Source: Bacillus sp. FJAT-50079
GTDB taxonomy: Bacteria > Bacillota > Bacilli > Bacillales > Bacillaceae_C
Length of the DNA: 64,000 nt
Assembly (NCBI RefSeq): GCF_018343515.1
Contig: NZ_JAGYPD010000004.1
Span: 62,001 to 126,000, forward strand
Direction of reading: 5' to 3'
Positions 24,973 to 34,057 of the stretch are shown piece after piece; position 1 is the first letter of the stretch, and every line of letters begins with the position of its first letter. Below the pieces are notes generated by a model that ran no database searches, was not told the DNA's origin, and saw only the letters and a list, made by a program, of their open reading frames with translations. The position numbers were made by a program, and so were the translations under genes.

Positions 24973-26022
24973 ATGCAAGGAAAAATCACGGCAAAGATGA
25001 TCGCGGAAGAGTTGGGGGTATCAACAGCAACAGTTGATCGAGTGTTGAACAATAGAAAAGGAGTAAGTGAAAAAACAATTAAGCGAGTCAAGGAGAAGGC
25101 TGATGAATTAGGGTATCGCCCGAATACAGCGGCGAAATTTTTATCAACCCAAAAAAGAACAGAAGTAGGGTTTATACTACCCGTTCTTCCAGAGTATTTT
25201 TGGGATGAGGTTGAAAAGGCGATTGAAAAATCTGCTGAACTATATGCGGATTTTGGTTTCGGTGCTCATATTCATAGAGTTGAGGCTCTACCGAAGGAAA
25301 GACAAATCAATTATATCAAAAAAATGATTGAAAATAATCCTTATGATGCGCTTGTAATATCTCCGATCGATGCGGATCCGTTTACTGAAGTAATCAATGA
25401 AGGCATCCAAAGGGGAATTCCTATATTCACATTAAATAATGATGTACCGAAAAGTAATCGAATCTCATTTGTAGGTGGAGATTATTATCAGGCAGGTTTT
25501 TTGGCAGCGGAGTTGATTTATCTTTTTGCTAAAGAATTAAATGAAGTAATTTTAATTAGGGAAGATGAGGATTCTTTCCAAATGGCGAATAAAGAAAAAG
25601 GCTTTAGGGACTATTTTCAATTCAATGGATTAAATATTAAGATAAAGACGATTCCTGTCATTAGTGATCATATTCAACTAGATGAAGTGTGGAAAAAAGA
25701 AATTTTGCGTTCAACAAATGCTATTTATGTGGCAAATGGGATTTTAGGAGAAATTGCGGAATATCTTCATGAAAATCAATATAACGATTCCAAAATATTG
25801 ATCGGACATGACATGAGTGAAAAAATTTATCAATATATTGAAAGGCAAATTGTTAGGGCCACTATATGCCAAGATCCAGCGAGCCAAGCGATGATAACCG
25901 TACAAAATGTATTCGATTACTTATTACAAGGAGATAAGGAATTAAATGCTGAAACAATCATTAAATTGGAAATCGTAACGAAAGCAAATGCACAATATTA
26001 CATAAATTTTGATAAAAATTAA
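24973..26022 (+). CDS. LacI family transcriptional regulator
   Basis: 349-aa regulator, first gene of the sugar locus. The N-terminal helix-turn-helix is ITAKMIAEELGVSTATVDRV, followed by the hinge helix region ELGYRPNTAAKFLS. The remaining ~280 residues form a periplasmic-binding-protein-like effector domain with the subfamily-typical KRTEVGFILP opening. The start is set at ATG 24973, 6 bp after TAGGTGG; the GTG at 24964 overlaps that site. It probably binds the perfect GAAGCGCTTC palindrome at 26068–26077 just downstream and represses the following operon until a sugar ligand binds. Confidence 0.92.
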   Translation: MQGKITAKMIAEELGVSTATVDRVLNNRKGVSEKTIKRVKEKADELGYRPNTAAKFLSTQKRTEVGFILPVLPEYFWDEVEKAIEKSAELYADFGFGAHIHRVEALPKERQINYIKKMIENNPYDALVISPIDADPFTEVINEGIQRGIPIFTLNNDVPKSNRISFVGGDYYQAGFLAAELIYLFAKELNEVILIREDEDSFQMANKEKGFRDYFQFNGLNIKIKTIPVISDHIQLDEVWKKEILRSTNAIYVANGILGEIAEYLHENQYNDSKILIGHDMSEKIYQYIERQIVRATICQDPASQAMITVQNVFDYLLQGDKELNAETIIKLEIVTKANAQYYINFDKN

Positions 26023-26030
26023 AAAAATGA

Positions 26031-26059
26031 TTGACGTACATCATCCTATGATTTAAAGT
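26031..26059 (+). promoter_or_regulatory. Promoter of the LacI-linked sugar operon
   Basis: TTGACG (26031–26036), 17 bp, TAAAGT (26054–26059). The predicted start at about 26066 falls on the operator-like palindrome. Confidence 0.65.
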
Positions 26060-26064
26060 ATGGT

Positions 26065-26079
26065 TGTGAAGCGCTTCCA
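26065..26079 (+). promoter_or_regulatory. LacI-type operator
   Basis: TGTGAAGCGCTTCCA contains the perfect palindrome GAAGCGCTTC with the central CG typical of LacI/GalR operators. It overlaps the predicted transcription start. It does not fit the cre consensus well, so the local LacI regulator is favoured over CcpA. Confidence 0.72.
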
Positions 26080-26156
26080 GTGATGTACATTTTTTTTAAA
26101 TAAAAATGATATACGTCCATCAAAATATTGAAAATTCAGTAATAGGGAGAGTGCGT

Positions 26157-27161
26157 ATGAGTAAATATAAAGCCATTCAAGTCGGTGCTGGGGGATTTGG
26201 CATATCTTGGCTTGAAATATTAGATCGATTTGAGGACATAGAACTTGTAGCAGTCGTAGATGTAAATTCGGAGAATCTAAAAAATGCTGAAGGGTTTCTA
26301 AAAAATAGTTCGGTAGAGTATTTTACTGATCATTTGGAAGCCTTTTCGAAAGTAGAGGCAGATATCGCGGTCATTATCACTCCACCGCAAACGCATAAAA
26401 AGTTAGCACTTGATGCATTGGAACATAACTTAAATGTATTCATGGAAAAGCCAATTGCACATACATTTGCCGATGCATTAGAACTTTTGAAGAAGTCGGA
26501 ACAATATGAAAAATTTATTATGATTAGTCAAAACTATCGTTGGAGACCGGAAATAGAAGCAATCAAAAAAGCTCTAAATGAGGGTCTGATTGGAAAAGTA
26601 AATTTTGTCGAATGGAATTTCCGTCGAGCGACAAAATTTGGCGGTTGGAGAGATCAATATAGTGAAATATTGATCGAAGATATGAGCATCCATCACTTTG
26701 ACTTAATGCGCCATATTTTAGGTGTTGAACTATCAACGATTTTTGCCAAAAGCATGAAGCCATCATGGAGTTGGTTTAATGGAAACAGCACGGCTAGTGC
26801 GATTATGAATTTTGACGATATTCTGATCAACTATTTTGGAACATGGGTTACTAGAGGAAAAGAAACACCTTGGAACGGTGAATGTAAACTAGTTGGTGAA
26901 AAAGGTGTCATTGAATTAATGGATGACATACCTTTAGTAACTTATGAGGATGGAACGACTGAAAAACTCCAAGTAGATCCTATGAAATTTGAAGATCGTG
27001 AGTATTCAATATACGAAATGGTTCAAGCAATGAAGGAAAACAGAAAGCCTGTAACGGATTTGGCTGATAATATTAAGAGCTTTGCGATCGTTGGTGCAGC
27101 GTTGGAATCTATAAAACAAGCAAAAGAAATTCAAATGGATGAATTTATGGGAAAAGCGTAA
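26157..27161 (+). CDS. Gfo/Idh/MocA family oxidoreductase
   Basis: NAD(P)-dependent sugar dehydrogenase-like protein, 334 aa. The N-terminal Rossmann domain has AIQVGAGGFGISW (near residue 6, G-x-G-x-x-G pattern), and the hallmark EKPIAHT (near 98) carries the catalytic-type Lys. The C-terminal beta-sheet domain includes EDMSIHHFDLMRHILG (near 180), the His/Asp region used in substrate handling. ATG 26157 follows AGGGAGAG; an earlier ATG at 26106 would place 17 residues before the Rossmann strand and overlap the leader. It is the first gene behind the LacI-type operator. Substrate unknown. Confidence 0.9.
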   Translation: MSKYKAIQVGAGGFGISWLEILDRFEDIELVAVVDVNSENLKNAEGFLKNSSVEYFTDHLEAFSKVEADIAVIITPPQTHKKLALDALEHNLNVFMEKPIAHTFADALELLKKSEQYEKFIMISQNYRWRPEIEAIKKALNEGLIGKVNFVEWNFRRATKFGGWRDQYSEILIEDMSIHHFDLMRHILGVELSTIFAKSMKPSWSWFNGNSTASAIMNFDDILINYFGTWVTRGKETPWNGECKLVGEKGVIELMDDIPLVTYEDGTTEKLQVDPMKFEDREYSIYEMVQAMKENRKPVTDLADNIKSFAIVGAALESIKQAKEIQMDEFMGKA

Positions 27162-27197
27162 AACTTTGAAATTATTTAATTAAGGGAGATATCTTAT

Positions 27198-28451
27198 ATG
27201 AAAAAGAAAATATTTTTGTTTCTAGGCTTTTTATGTTTAATCCTATTAGCGGCTTGTAATAATACTGACTCAAGCAAACCGGATAATAACAAAGCGGATG
27301 GACAAGTTGTAATAACCATTTGGGACTACTTAGCTCCTGATTCCTCATCAGATAGGGAACAAAAAGCACTTATTGAACAATATGAAAAAGATCATCCAAA
27401 CATTAAATTTGAGAGAACATATATCCCATTTGCGGACCTTAAGACGAAGCTTCTTCAAGGTATAGCAGGAAACGACTTGCCAGATATTGTAGTGATTGAT
27501 AACCCAGATCATCAATCTTTTGCAGAAGCAGGTGTGTTTGCTGATATAACGAAGGAAGTGGAAGAATGGGGACAAGCGGATAAGTATTACCCTGGAGCAA
27601 TAGATTCAGCAAAATTGAATGATAAATTTTATGGTATTCCAAATAACAGCAACGCATTGGCAATTTATTATAACAAAGATTTATTTGAAGCAGCTGGCAT
27701 CACTGAAACTCCTAAAACATGGGCCGAATTTGCCGAAGCTGCGAAGAAATTAACGAACGGAGACGTAAAAGGCTTTGCAATGTCTGGGAAAAAAAGTGAA
27801 GAAGGTACATTTCAATTCTTGCCCTATTTATGGCAAGCAGGCGCAGATTTAGATTCTTTTGATAGTCCTGAGGCAAAAAATGCAATGACCTTCATCCAAA
27901 CGATGATAAACGACGGATCATTATCAAAAAATATGATCAACTGGGATCAATCGGACGTCTTAGTTCAGTTCCAAACGCAAAAAGCAGCGATGATGGAAAA
28001 CGGACCTTGGCAAATTCCTGTATTAGAAGAGCAATCAAAGGATATAAATTGGGGAGTTTTTCTCATGCCTTCTGACAAGGATCCAGCTTCTGTTTTGGGA
28101 GGAGAAAACTGGGCAATTACCGCCAATTCACAAAATAAAAAAGAGGCATGGGATTTCTTAATGTGGACGCAACAACCGGAAATTTTAGGGCCGATGCATG
28201 AATTGGGTGGAAGATTACCAAGTAGGGAAGACATTGGATCCGATTCACAATATACATGGCAAAAAGACGAAAACGTAAAGGTTTTTATGGAGCAATTAAA
28301 AACGGCAAAACCACGTGCGTATGGAACAAAGTATCCTGAGATTTCCAGCAATGTTCAAGAAGCAATTCAACGCGCTATGACTGGCGAAGACATCAATAAA
28401 GTAATGGACGATACAGCGAAGAAAATTGAGCCACTGCTACCGAAGAAATAA
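27198..28451 (+). CDS. Sugar ABC transporter substrate-binding lipoprotein
   Basis: 417-aa lipoprotein of the family 1 solute-binding proteins (CUT1 sugar importers). The signal FLGFLCLILLAAC has a lipobox with Cys near residue 20. The mature part begins VVITIWDYLAPD and includes the family segments QGIAGNDLPDIVV and KDLFEAAGITETPKTWAEF (near 155). It feeds the two following permeases. Aromatic residues likely line the sugar site, but the specific sugar cannot be told. Confidence 0.92.
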   Translation: MKKKIFLFLGFLCLILLAACNNTDSSKPDNNKADGQVVITIWDYLAPDSSSDREQKALIEQYEKDHPNIKFERTYIPFADLKTKLLQGIAGNDLPDIVVIDNPDHQSFAEAGVFADITKEVEEWGQADKYYPGAIDSAKLNDKFYGIPNNSNALAIYYNKDLFEAAGITETPKTWAEFAEAAKKLTNGDVKGFAMSGKKSEEGTFQFLPYLWQAGADLDSFDSPEAKNAMTFIQTMINDGSLSKNMINWDQSDVLVQFQTQKAAMMENGPWQIPVLEEQSKDINWGVFLMPSDKDPASVLGGENWAITANSQNKKEAWDFLMWTQQPEILGPMHELGGRLPSREDIGSDSQYTWQKDENVKVFMEQLKTAKPRAYGTKYPEISSNVQEAIQRAMTGEDINKVMDDTAKKIEPLLPKK

Positions 28452-28496
28452 ATAGGGGAGGAAATTCCCCTCCTATTTAGTTAAAGGAGGTTCGAC

Positions 28497-29384
28497 ATGT
28501 ACGACACAATGAAAAAAAGCTTGCCACTTTATCTATTTATGGTACCCGCGATTATTTTTGTTATATGCTTTATGATTTATCCTATTATTTATAATATCGT
28601 TGTTAGTTTCCAAGACTTAACAATTTTGAATTTAAAAGAAGGCGGTCCATTTATAGGACTTCAAAATTATATCGAAGTTGTACAATCTGAAAAGTTTTTG
28701 ATTGCGCTTAAAAATACATTTATATATACGGTTGCCTGTATTTTTTTTCAAGTAATTATCGGCTATTTATTAGCACTATTTTTCAACCAAGATTTCCCGT
28801 TTAGAAACTTTTTTAGATCCATTCTTCTGTTAGCATGGATGACTCCTTTAGTCATTACTGGAACATTGTTTAAATGGCTTTTTGATGTTGACTATGGTGT
28901 GATTAATTACTTATTAATGAATCTTCATATTATTAGTGAACCAGTTAATTGGCTCGGACAAGAAAGTACAGCTCTAACATCAGTTATTATTACAAACATT
29001 TGGGTTGGTATACCATTCAATATGATCTTAATTTTATCCGCTCTTCAAAGTTTGCCAGAAGAAGTGTATGAGGCTGCAAAGATTGACGGTGCTAATAAGC
29101 TACAAACTTTTACAAAAATTACGATGCCATTAATGAAGTCTACCCTTTATGTTATTTTAGTGCTTGGAATTATTTATACATTTAAAGTGTTCGATATTAT
29201 ATTAATTATGACTGGGGGAGGACCGGTTAACGCGACACAAGTACTTCCATTCTTTGGATATGAACAAGCGTTTATTAACTTTAATTTTGGGGCTAGCGGT
29301 GCAGTAGCAACAATTATCTTGTTTATTTTAATGTGTATTTCACTTGTCTATCTATACTTGGTTAAGAAGGAGGAGTCGGCATGA
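28497..29384 (+). CDS. Sugar ABC transporter permease (MalF type)
   Basis: 295-aa inner-membrane permease with six hydrophobic helices. The cytoplasmic EAA loop is visible as EEVYEAAKIDGANKLQTFTK (near residues 190–209, E-A-A-x3-G motif), where the ATPase docks. RBS AAAGGAGG is 6 bp before ATG 28497. It overlaps the next permease by 4 bp (ATGA). It pairs with the MalG-type subunit to import the sugar bound by the upstream lipoprotein. No ATPase is encoded in the operon. Confidence 0.92.
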   Translation: MYDTMKKSLPLYLFMVPAIIFVICFMIYPIIYNIVVSFQDLTILNLKEGGPFIGLQNYIEVVQSEKFLIALKNTFIYTVACIFFQVIIGYLLALFFNQDFPFRNFFRSILLLAWMTPLVITGTLFKWLFDVDYGVINYLLMNLHIISEPVNWLGQESTALTSVIITNIWVGIPFNMILILSALQSLPEEVYEAAKIDGANKLQTFTKITMPLMKSTLYVILVLGIIYTFKVFDIILIMTGGGPVNATQVLPFFGYEQAFINFNFGASGAVATIILFILMCISLVYLYLVKKEESA

Positions 29385-30211
29385 GAAAGTATACAACAAA
29401 ACAATATGGCCTCCTTCTAGTCGCTATCTTCTTTACAACTGTATTTCTATTTCCAATTTATTGGATGATAACAACGTCTATCAAACCAATCCAAGATGTG
29501 TTTGCGACGCCGCCGATGATTATTCCTGAGCATATTCAATTTGATGCCTATATTAAAAATTTATTTGAAGATCGCAGTTTACTCCCATACTTGAAGAATT
29601 CTTTCATTATTGCTACGGGAACGACGATATTTACTTTACTAATCTCCTTACCATGTGCATACGCTCTTGCAAGATTCCGATTAAAAGGAGCATCAATCTT
29701 CATATTAATATTATTGATTACACAAATGATTCCCGGGATTATGATGGCGATGCCTTTATTTATTCTGTTTAGCAAAATAGGACTTTTAAATAGTTACTGG
29801 GCATTAATTATTGGAAATACTACATCCGCACTCCCTTTCGCAATCATTGTGATGAGACCGTTCTTTTTATCAATACCAAGAGGATTGGAAGATGCAGCAG
29901 TAGTAGATGGGTGTAATGCATTTACGGCTTTCATTAGAATTATCCTGCCATTAACAAAGCCGACCGTTTTGACAGTAGGTACATTCAGCTTCCTCTTCGC
30001 ATGGGGAGATTTGATCTTTGCGTTAACATTAGCAACGGATGAAAAAATAAGACCCCTCACGATGGGATTAACGAAGTTTATTGGCCAGTATGGAACACAA
30101 TGGGATAACTTGATGTCGGTATCGACTATAGCTGCGGCACCTATTATAATCATGTTCCTATTAATGCAAAAATATATAGTTAGCGGAATTACAGCCGGTT
30201 CAGAAAAATAA
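29381..30211 (+). CDS. Sugar ABC transporter permease (MalG type)
   Basis: 276-aa second permease with six hydrophobic helices and the EAA-type loop EDAAVVDGCNAFTAFIRI (near residues 168–185). The N-terminal WMITTSIKPIQDVF after the first helix is characteristic of MalG/YcjP-type subunits. It starts in an ATGA overlap with the MalF-type gene. A shared ATPase of the MsmX type, encoded elsewhere, is presumed to energise the pair. Confidence 0.92.
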   Translation: MRKYTTKQYGLLLVAIFFTTVFLFPIYWMITTSIKPIQDVFATPPMIIPEHIQFDAYIKNLFEDRSLLPYLKNSFIIATGTTIFTLLISLPCAYALARFRLKGASIFILILLITQMIPGIMMAMPLFILFSKIGLLNSYWALIIGNTTSALPFAIIVMRPFFLSIPRGLEDAAVVDGCNAFTAFIRIILPLTKPTVLTVGTFSFLFAWGDLIFALTLATDEKIRPLTMGLTKFIGQYGTQWDNLMSVSTIAAAPIIIMFLLMQKYIVSGITAGSEK

Positions 30212-30232
30212 TATTTTAGGGAGAGATGAACA

Positions 30233-31195
30233 ATGAAACTAGGAGTATTTGCTGTATTGTTTTCAAAAATGACTTTAGAAGAAATGTTAGATTATGTGAA
30301 AGCAAGCGGTTTGGATACGGTTGAAATTGGAACGGGCGGCTATGTTGGAAATGCACATTGCAATCCAAAAGAGTTGCTGGAAAATGATAGTAAACTAGAA
30401 GCATTTAAGCAAGCTTTCAAAACGAGAGGCATGCAAATTAGTGCATTAAGCTGTCATGGAAATGCTTTGCATCCAAATGAAGACATTGCAAACGAGCATC
30501 ATGAAGCATTCGTAAACACAGTAAAATTGGCTGCTAAATTAGGTGTTGAAAATGTAATTACATTCTCTGGCTGCCCTGGTGAATCTGAATACTCTAAACA
30601 TCCAGTATGGATTACATGTCCATGGCCAACTGACTTTTCAACCGTAGTCGAATGGCAATGGGAAAACAAAGTCATCCCATATTGGAAAAAACAAGTAGAA
30701 TTACTAGAACAATATAATGTAAGAGTAGCAATCGAACCTCATCCTGGATTTGTCGTTTATAATACGGAAACGATTCTCCGCTTAAGAAGTGAGTGTGGAG
30801 AAAGAATTGGTGCTAACTTTGATCCTAGCCATTATTTTTGGCAAGGAATGGACCCTGTAAATAGCATTAAGGCATTGGGAGATGCTCTCTTCCATTTTCA
30901 TGCGAAGGATACGAGGATTGATCCATTGAATAATTCGTATAATGGTGTACTTGATACAAAATCTTATCGTGATATTGCTAATCGTTCTTGGGTTTTTAGG
31001 ACTGTTGGTTATGGTCATGGTGAAGATGTATGGAGAGAGATTATTGGTGCTCTGCAAACGATCGAGTATGAAGGTGCTGTCAGTATCGAACACGAAGATG
31101 GCTTAATGAGTGTAGACGAAGGCTTTACAAAAGCGGTAGCATTCCTACAGGATATGCTTATTGCAGAAGGAGCAAAAGAGTTATGGTGGGCATAA
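30233..31195 (+). CDS. Sugar phosphate isomerase/epimerase family (TIM barrel)
   Basis: 320-aa protein of the xylose-isomerase-like TIM-barrel superfamily (IolE/IolI/D-tagatose 3-epimerase group). Probable metal-site residues lie in IEPHPG (near residue 165), NFDPSHYFW (near 198), FHFHAKDTRI (near 223) and SIEHEDG (near 285), giving the Glu–Asp–His–Glu set of this group. In pathways that oxidise glycosides to 3-keto forms, members act as epimerases, beta-eliminases or hydratases. Two flanking Gfo/Idh dehydrogenases make such a role plausible. It overlaps the next gene by 13 bp. Confidence 0.88.
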   Translation: MKLGVFAVLFSKMTLEEMLDYVKASGLDTVEIGTGGYVGNAHCNPKELLENDSKLEAFKQAFKTRGMQISALSCHGNALHPNEDIANEHHEAFVNTVKLAAKLGVENVITFSGCPGESEYSKHPVWITCPWPTDFSTVVEWQWENKVIPYWKKQVELLEQYNVRVAIEPHPGFVVYNTETILRLRSECGERIGANFDPSHYFWQGMDPVNSIKALGDALFHFHAKDTRIDPLNNSYNGVLDTKSYRDIANRSWVFRTVGYGHGEDVWREIIGALQTIEYEGAVSIEHEDGLMSVDEGFTKAVAFLQDMLIAEGAKELWWA

Positions 31196-32355
31196 AAAAA
31201 GAAGTCAGAGTTGGGATGGTTGGCTATAAATTTATGGGAAAGGCTCACTCTCATGCTTATCAGGACGCACCATTCTTTTTTGAAATGGGAGTGAAGCCAG
31301 TAAAACAAGCAATCTGTGGCAGGAATGAAGCGGGAGTAAAGGAAGCCGCAGAGCGATATGGATGGAATAGCTATGAGACCGATTGGCGAGCGTTGATTAC
31401 TAGGGATGATATTGATGTCATTGATATTGTTACCCCTAATAATCGGCACGCGGAAATTGCGATTGCTGCTGCTGAAGCTGGCAAGCACGTATATTGTGAG
31501 AAGCCGTTGGCCATGACATTAGAAGAATCCAAACGTATGCTTGAAGCGGTAAAGAAAAACAATGTTGTTCATATGGTGAACTATAATTATCGTTTCGCGC
31601 CAGCGGTTCAATATGCGAAAAAGTTAATTGAGGAAGGAAAGCTAGGAAAAATTTATCATATTAGAGCGAACTATCTTCAAGATTGGATTATGGATCCCCA
31701 ATTTCCACTTGTCTGGAGACTTGAAAAATCAATAAGTGGTTCCGGATCACATGGGGATTTAGCAGCACACCTCATTGATCTAGCTAGATTCCTGGTTGGC
31801 GAATTTGATGAAGTATCAGGAATACTAGAAACGTTCATTAAAGAAAGACCAGCTGTTGCAGATAGTTCTGGATTGAGTGGAGTTGCTTCGGTAACGGACT
31901 ATCGAAAAGTAGAAGTCGATGATGCAAGTATTTTTATGGCTAGATTTAAAAATGGAGCAGTTGGTACATTCGAAGCGACTCGCTTCGCTGGTGGTAATAG
32001 AAATGCCAATAAATTTGAAATCAACGGTGAAAAAGGCTCGATAAAATGGAATGCTGAAAATCTGAATGAGCTTGAGTTATATCTTGCATCCGATGAAGAG
32101 GGGACACAAGGATTTAGAACGATTAATTGTACGGAAGAAGTTCATCCGTATGCTGACGCATATTGGCCTGCCGCACATATCATTGGTTATGAACATACTT
32201 TCATTAATCTAATTGTTGAATTAATGAAGGGAATTGAAGATGGTAAATCTCCATCTCCAAATTTTGAAGATGGCCACATTAACCAGGCGATTATGGAAGC
32301 AGTAGAGCGATCCGCTCAAAATAAAACATGGGAAAAAGTTGAGCCGTATATTTAA
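31183..32355 (+). CDS. Gfo/Idh/MocA family oxidoreductase
   Basis: 390-aa NAD(P)-dependent oxidoreductase of the longer type. The Rossmann motif is VGMVGYKFMGKAHSHAY (near residue 10), the subgroup form found beside sugar isomerases; CEKPLAMTLEE (near 106) has the catalytic-type Lys. The C-terminal domain contains SGSHGDLAAHLIDLARFLVG (near 187). ATG 31183 lies inside the end of the TIM-barrel gene, 10 bp after GAAGGAG. With the first dehydrogenase it could serve as oxidising and reducing partners on the same sugar. It ends at a terminator, the end of the operon. Confidence 0.9.
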   Translation: MVGIKKEVRVGMVGYKFMGKAHSHAYQDAPFFFEMGVKPVKQAICGRNEAGVKEAAERYGWNSYETDWRALITRDDIDVIDIVTPNNRHAEIAIAAAEAGKHVYCEKPLAMTLEESKRMLEAVKKNNVVHMVNYNYRFAPAVQYAKKLIEEGKLGKIYHIRANYLQDWIMDPQFPLVWRLEKSISGSGSHGDLAAHLIDLARFLVGEFDEVSGILETFIKERPAVADSSGLSGVASVTDYRKVEVDDASIFMARFKNGAVGTFEATRFAGGNRNANKFEINGEKGSIKWNAENLNELELYLASDEEGTQGFRTINCTEEVHPYADAYWPAAHIIGYEHTFINLIVELMKGIEDGKSPSPNFEDGHINQAIMEAVERSAQNKTWEKVEPYI

Positions 32356-32368
32356 GAAAAGGATATAA

Positions 32369-32405
32369 AGTCGATTACTCTAATGAGGGTATATCGGCTT
32401 TTTTT
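32369..32405 (+). terminator. Terminator of the LacI-linked sugar operon
   Basis: AGTCGATTACTC pairs imperfectly with GAGGGTATATCGGCT, followed by seven Ts. Confidence 0.78.
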
Positions 32406-32628
32406 AGTGAAAATAATTGAAATAAGTGATTAAATGATACTTGCATCGATTGATCTTTTGTATGAAAGACAGGGCGTAATTTATTACGAAACATTAACAG
32501 TTTTAAATCAACCTTGTCCTAGGTGTCGCTTCCTGTGCGTTCCCATAGTATAATATGAATGAAAAAGATTGTGGATCGATGCTTGTGCTGTGAACAACTT
32601 GATCTTAGAAGGAAATGAGGGCTTGTAG

Positions 32629-33534
32629 TTGAAAGAAACATTACTCAAATTGTTCCCAGATCTTACTTTTAAATTTGATGAACCGTTGGAACATTACACA
32701 TATACAAAATTAGGTGGAAAGGCAGAATGCCTATTTATTCCAAAGAATGAGCAGGAATTGCAGAAGGTCCTTGCTTATACGTATGAAAATGAGATACCGG
32801 TATTTGTGCTTGGCAATGGCTCAAACATCATTGTTCGTGATGGTGGGATGAAGGGGATTGTCGTTTCGACGTTGCGATTAGAGCGAATTGAAATTGACGA
32901 AAATACGATTATGGCTGAAAGTGGATCGAAAATCATTGACGTATCCTTTTTTGCGCAGGAACAAGGTTTAACAGGTCTTGAATTTGCGTGCGGAATTCCT
33001 GGCTCTACGGGCGGTGCGGTATTTATGAACGCTGGAGCGTATGGTGGAGAAACGAAAGATGTGTTACAAAAGGTAAAAGTGATGAATCTGAAAGGCGAAA
33101 TCTTCTTTATGGATGCGGAAGAACTGGAACTTGGGTACCGCCACAGTATTATCCAAGAAAAACAATATCTTGTACTTGCTGCCTACTTTTCACTGAAAGA
33201 GGGAAATAAAGAGGAAAGCTTGGCGAAGATGAACCATTTGAATGAGTTAAGGAGAAACTCTCAACCGTTAGAATATCCATCTTGCGGCAGTGTGTTTAAA
33301 CGCCCGCCAGGAATGTTTGCGGGGAAATTGATTCAAGATTCCAAGCTTCAAGGGTGTACTATCGGTGGTGCACAAGTATCGAAAAAGCACGCCGGCTTTA
33401 TTGTCAACATTGATAATTCAACGGCAACGGATTATATTTCCTTAATTCGCCACGTTCAAAAAACCGTAAAGGAAAAATTTGATGTCGAACTTGAAACAGA
33501 AGTAAGGATTATCGGGGAAAATGAATCATTGTAG
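32629..33534 (+). CDS. murB: UDP-N-acetylenolpyruvoylglucosamine reductase
   Basis: FAD/NADPH enzyme reducing UDP-GlcNAc-enolpyruvate to UDP-MurNAc in peptidoglycan synthesis. 301 aa. The FAD-binding segment VLGNGSNIIVRDGG is near residue 60, GLEFACGIPGSTGGAVFMNAG near 115, the catalytic serine region YPSCGSVFKRPPG near 213 and the final catalytic Glu in LETEVRIIGE near 290. It starts at TTG 32629 after GAGGG. It stands alone, not in a mur/fts cluster, so this may be a second MurB paralogue, as some Bacillus have two. A TATAAT at 32549–32554 may be its -10 box. Confidence 0.93.
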   Translation: MKETLLKLFPDLTFKFDEPLEHYTYTKLGGKAECLFIPKNEQELQKVLAYTYENEIPVFVLGNGSNIIVRDGGMKGIVVSTLRLERIEIDENTIMAESGSKIIDVSFFAQEQGLTGLEFACGIPGSTGGAVFMNAGAYGGETKDVLQKVKVMNLKGEIFFMDAEELELGYRHSIIQEKQYLVLAAYFSLKEGNKEESLAKMNHLNELRRNSQPLEYPSCGSVFKRPPGMFAGKLIQDSKLQGCTIGGAQVSKKHAGFIVNIDNSTATDYISLIRHVQKTVKEKFDVELETEVRIIGENESL

Positions 33535-33619
33535 TTTATTGGAGGAGAGCAGATGCTTTCCTTTATTTTTTATACATTTTTTTATACCCATAGGGAATAA
33601 TTGGATTGAGGTGTTCCCA

Positions 33620-34027
33620 ATGATTAAAAAAATTGTATTTTGCTTCATGATCTTATTTTTAAGTTCGACGGTTGCAACGGCTCAATCGAATCAAGTGGAG
33701 ATTTTCAATATTAATAATGGAAAAATAGAAAAAAATGTACCATTGAACGAGGATATCCAACAAGAGGCAGGGAATTTAATTAACGGAATTACAGATGTGT
33801 ATCGTAGGATGGAGCCGATCCCAAATAAAGGAATGATGATTAAAGTCCCGTTGCAACCTGCTGTTCTAGTGGAAAATAGTTTGTTCCATGATCTTGTAGA
33901 TGAGGTGATCATTATCATTCCTCCAAAAGAAGACCCTTATTTAATGATGTTTGATAATGAAAATAAACCGCATTTTTTTACATTTAAAGGAAAGGTTGAT
34001 CCGATTTTATTAAAACTTGGCAAATGA
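33620..34027 (+). CDS. Secreted hypothetical protein
   Basis: 135-aa exported protein with signal peptide IVFCFMILFLSSTVATAQS (cleavage probably after ATA). The mature part has a KIEKNVPLNEDIQQEAGNLI helix and ends in a beta-rich FFTFKGKVDPILL region; no Cys after cleavage. The start is ATG 33620 after GAGGTG; the upstream frame would overlap murB without a site. It converges with the zinc-ribbon gene across a shared hairpin. No function recognised. Confidence 0.7.
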   Translation: MIKKIVFCFMILFLSSTVATAQSNQVEIFNINNGKIEKNVPLNEDIQQEAGNLINGITDVYRRMEPIPNKGMMIKVPLQPAVLVENSLFHDLVDEVIIIIPPKEDPYLMMFDNENKPHFFTFKGKVDPILLKLGK

Positions 34028-34032
34028 AATGA

Positions 34033-34057
34033 GATGGAAGGAATCTTTCCTTCCATC
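34033..34057. terminator. Bidirectional terminator hairpin
   Basis: GATGGAAGGAA–TCT–TTCCTTCCATC, a perfect 11-bp stem, between convergent genes ending at 34027 (+) and 34058 (-). Confidence 0.82.

Noticed and set aside
26065-26079. CcpA cre site
   Set aside because: The spacing and outer bases do not match WTGNAANCGNWNNCW; a local LacI operator fits better.
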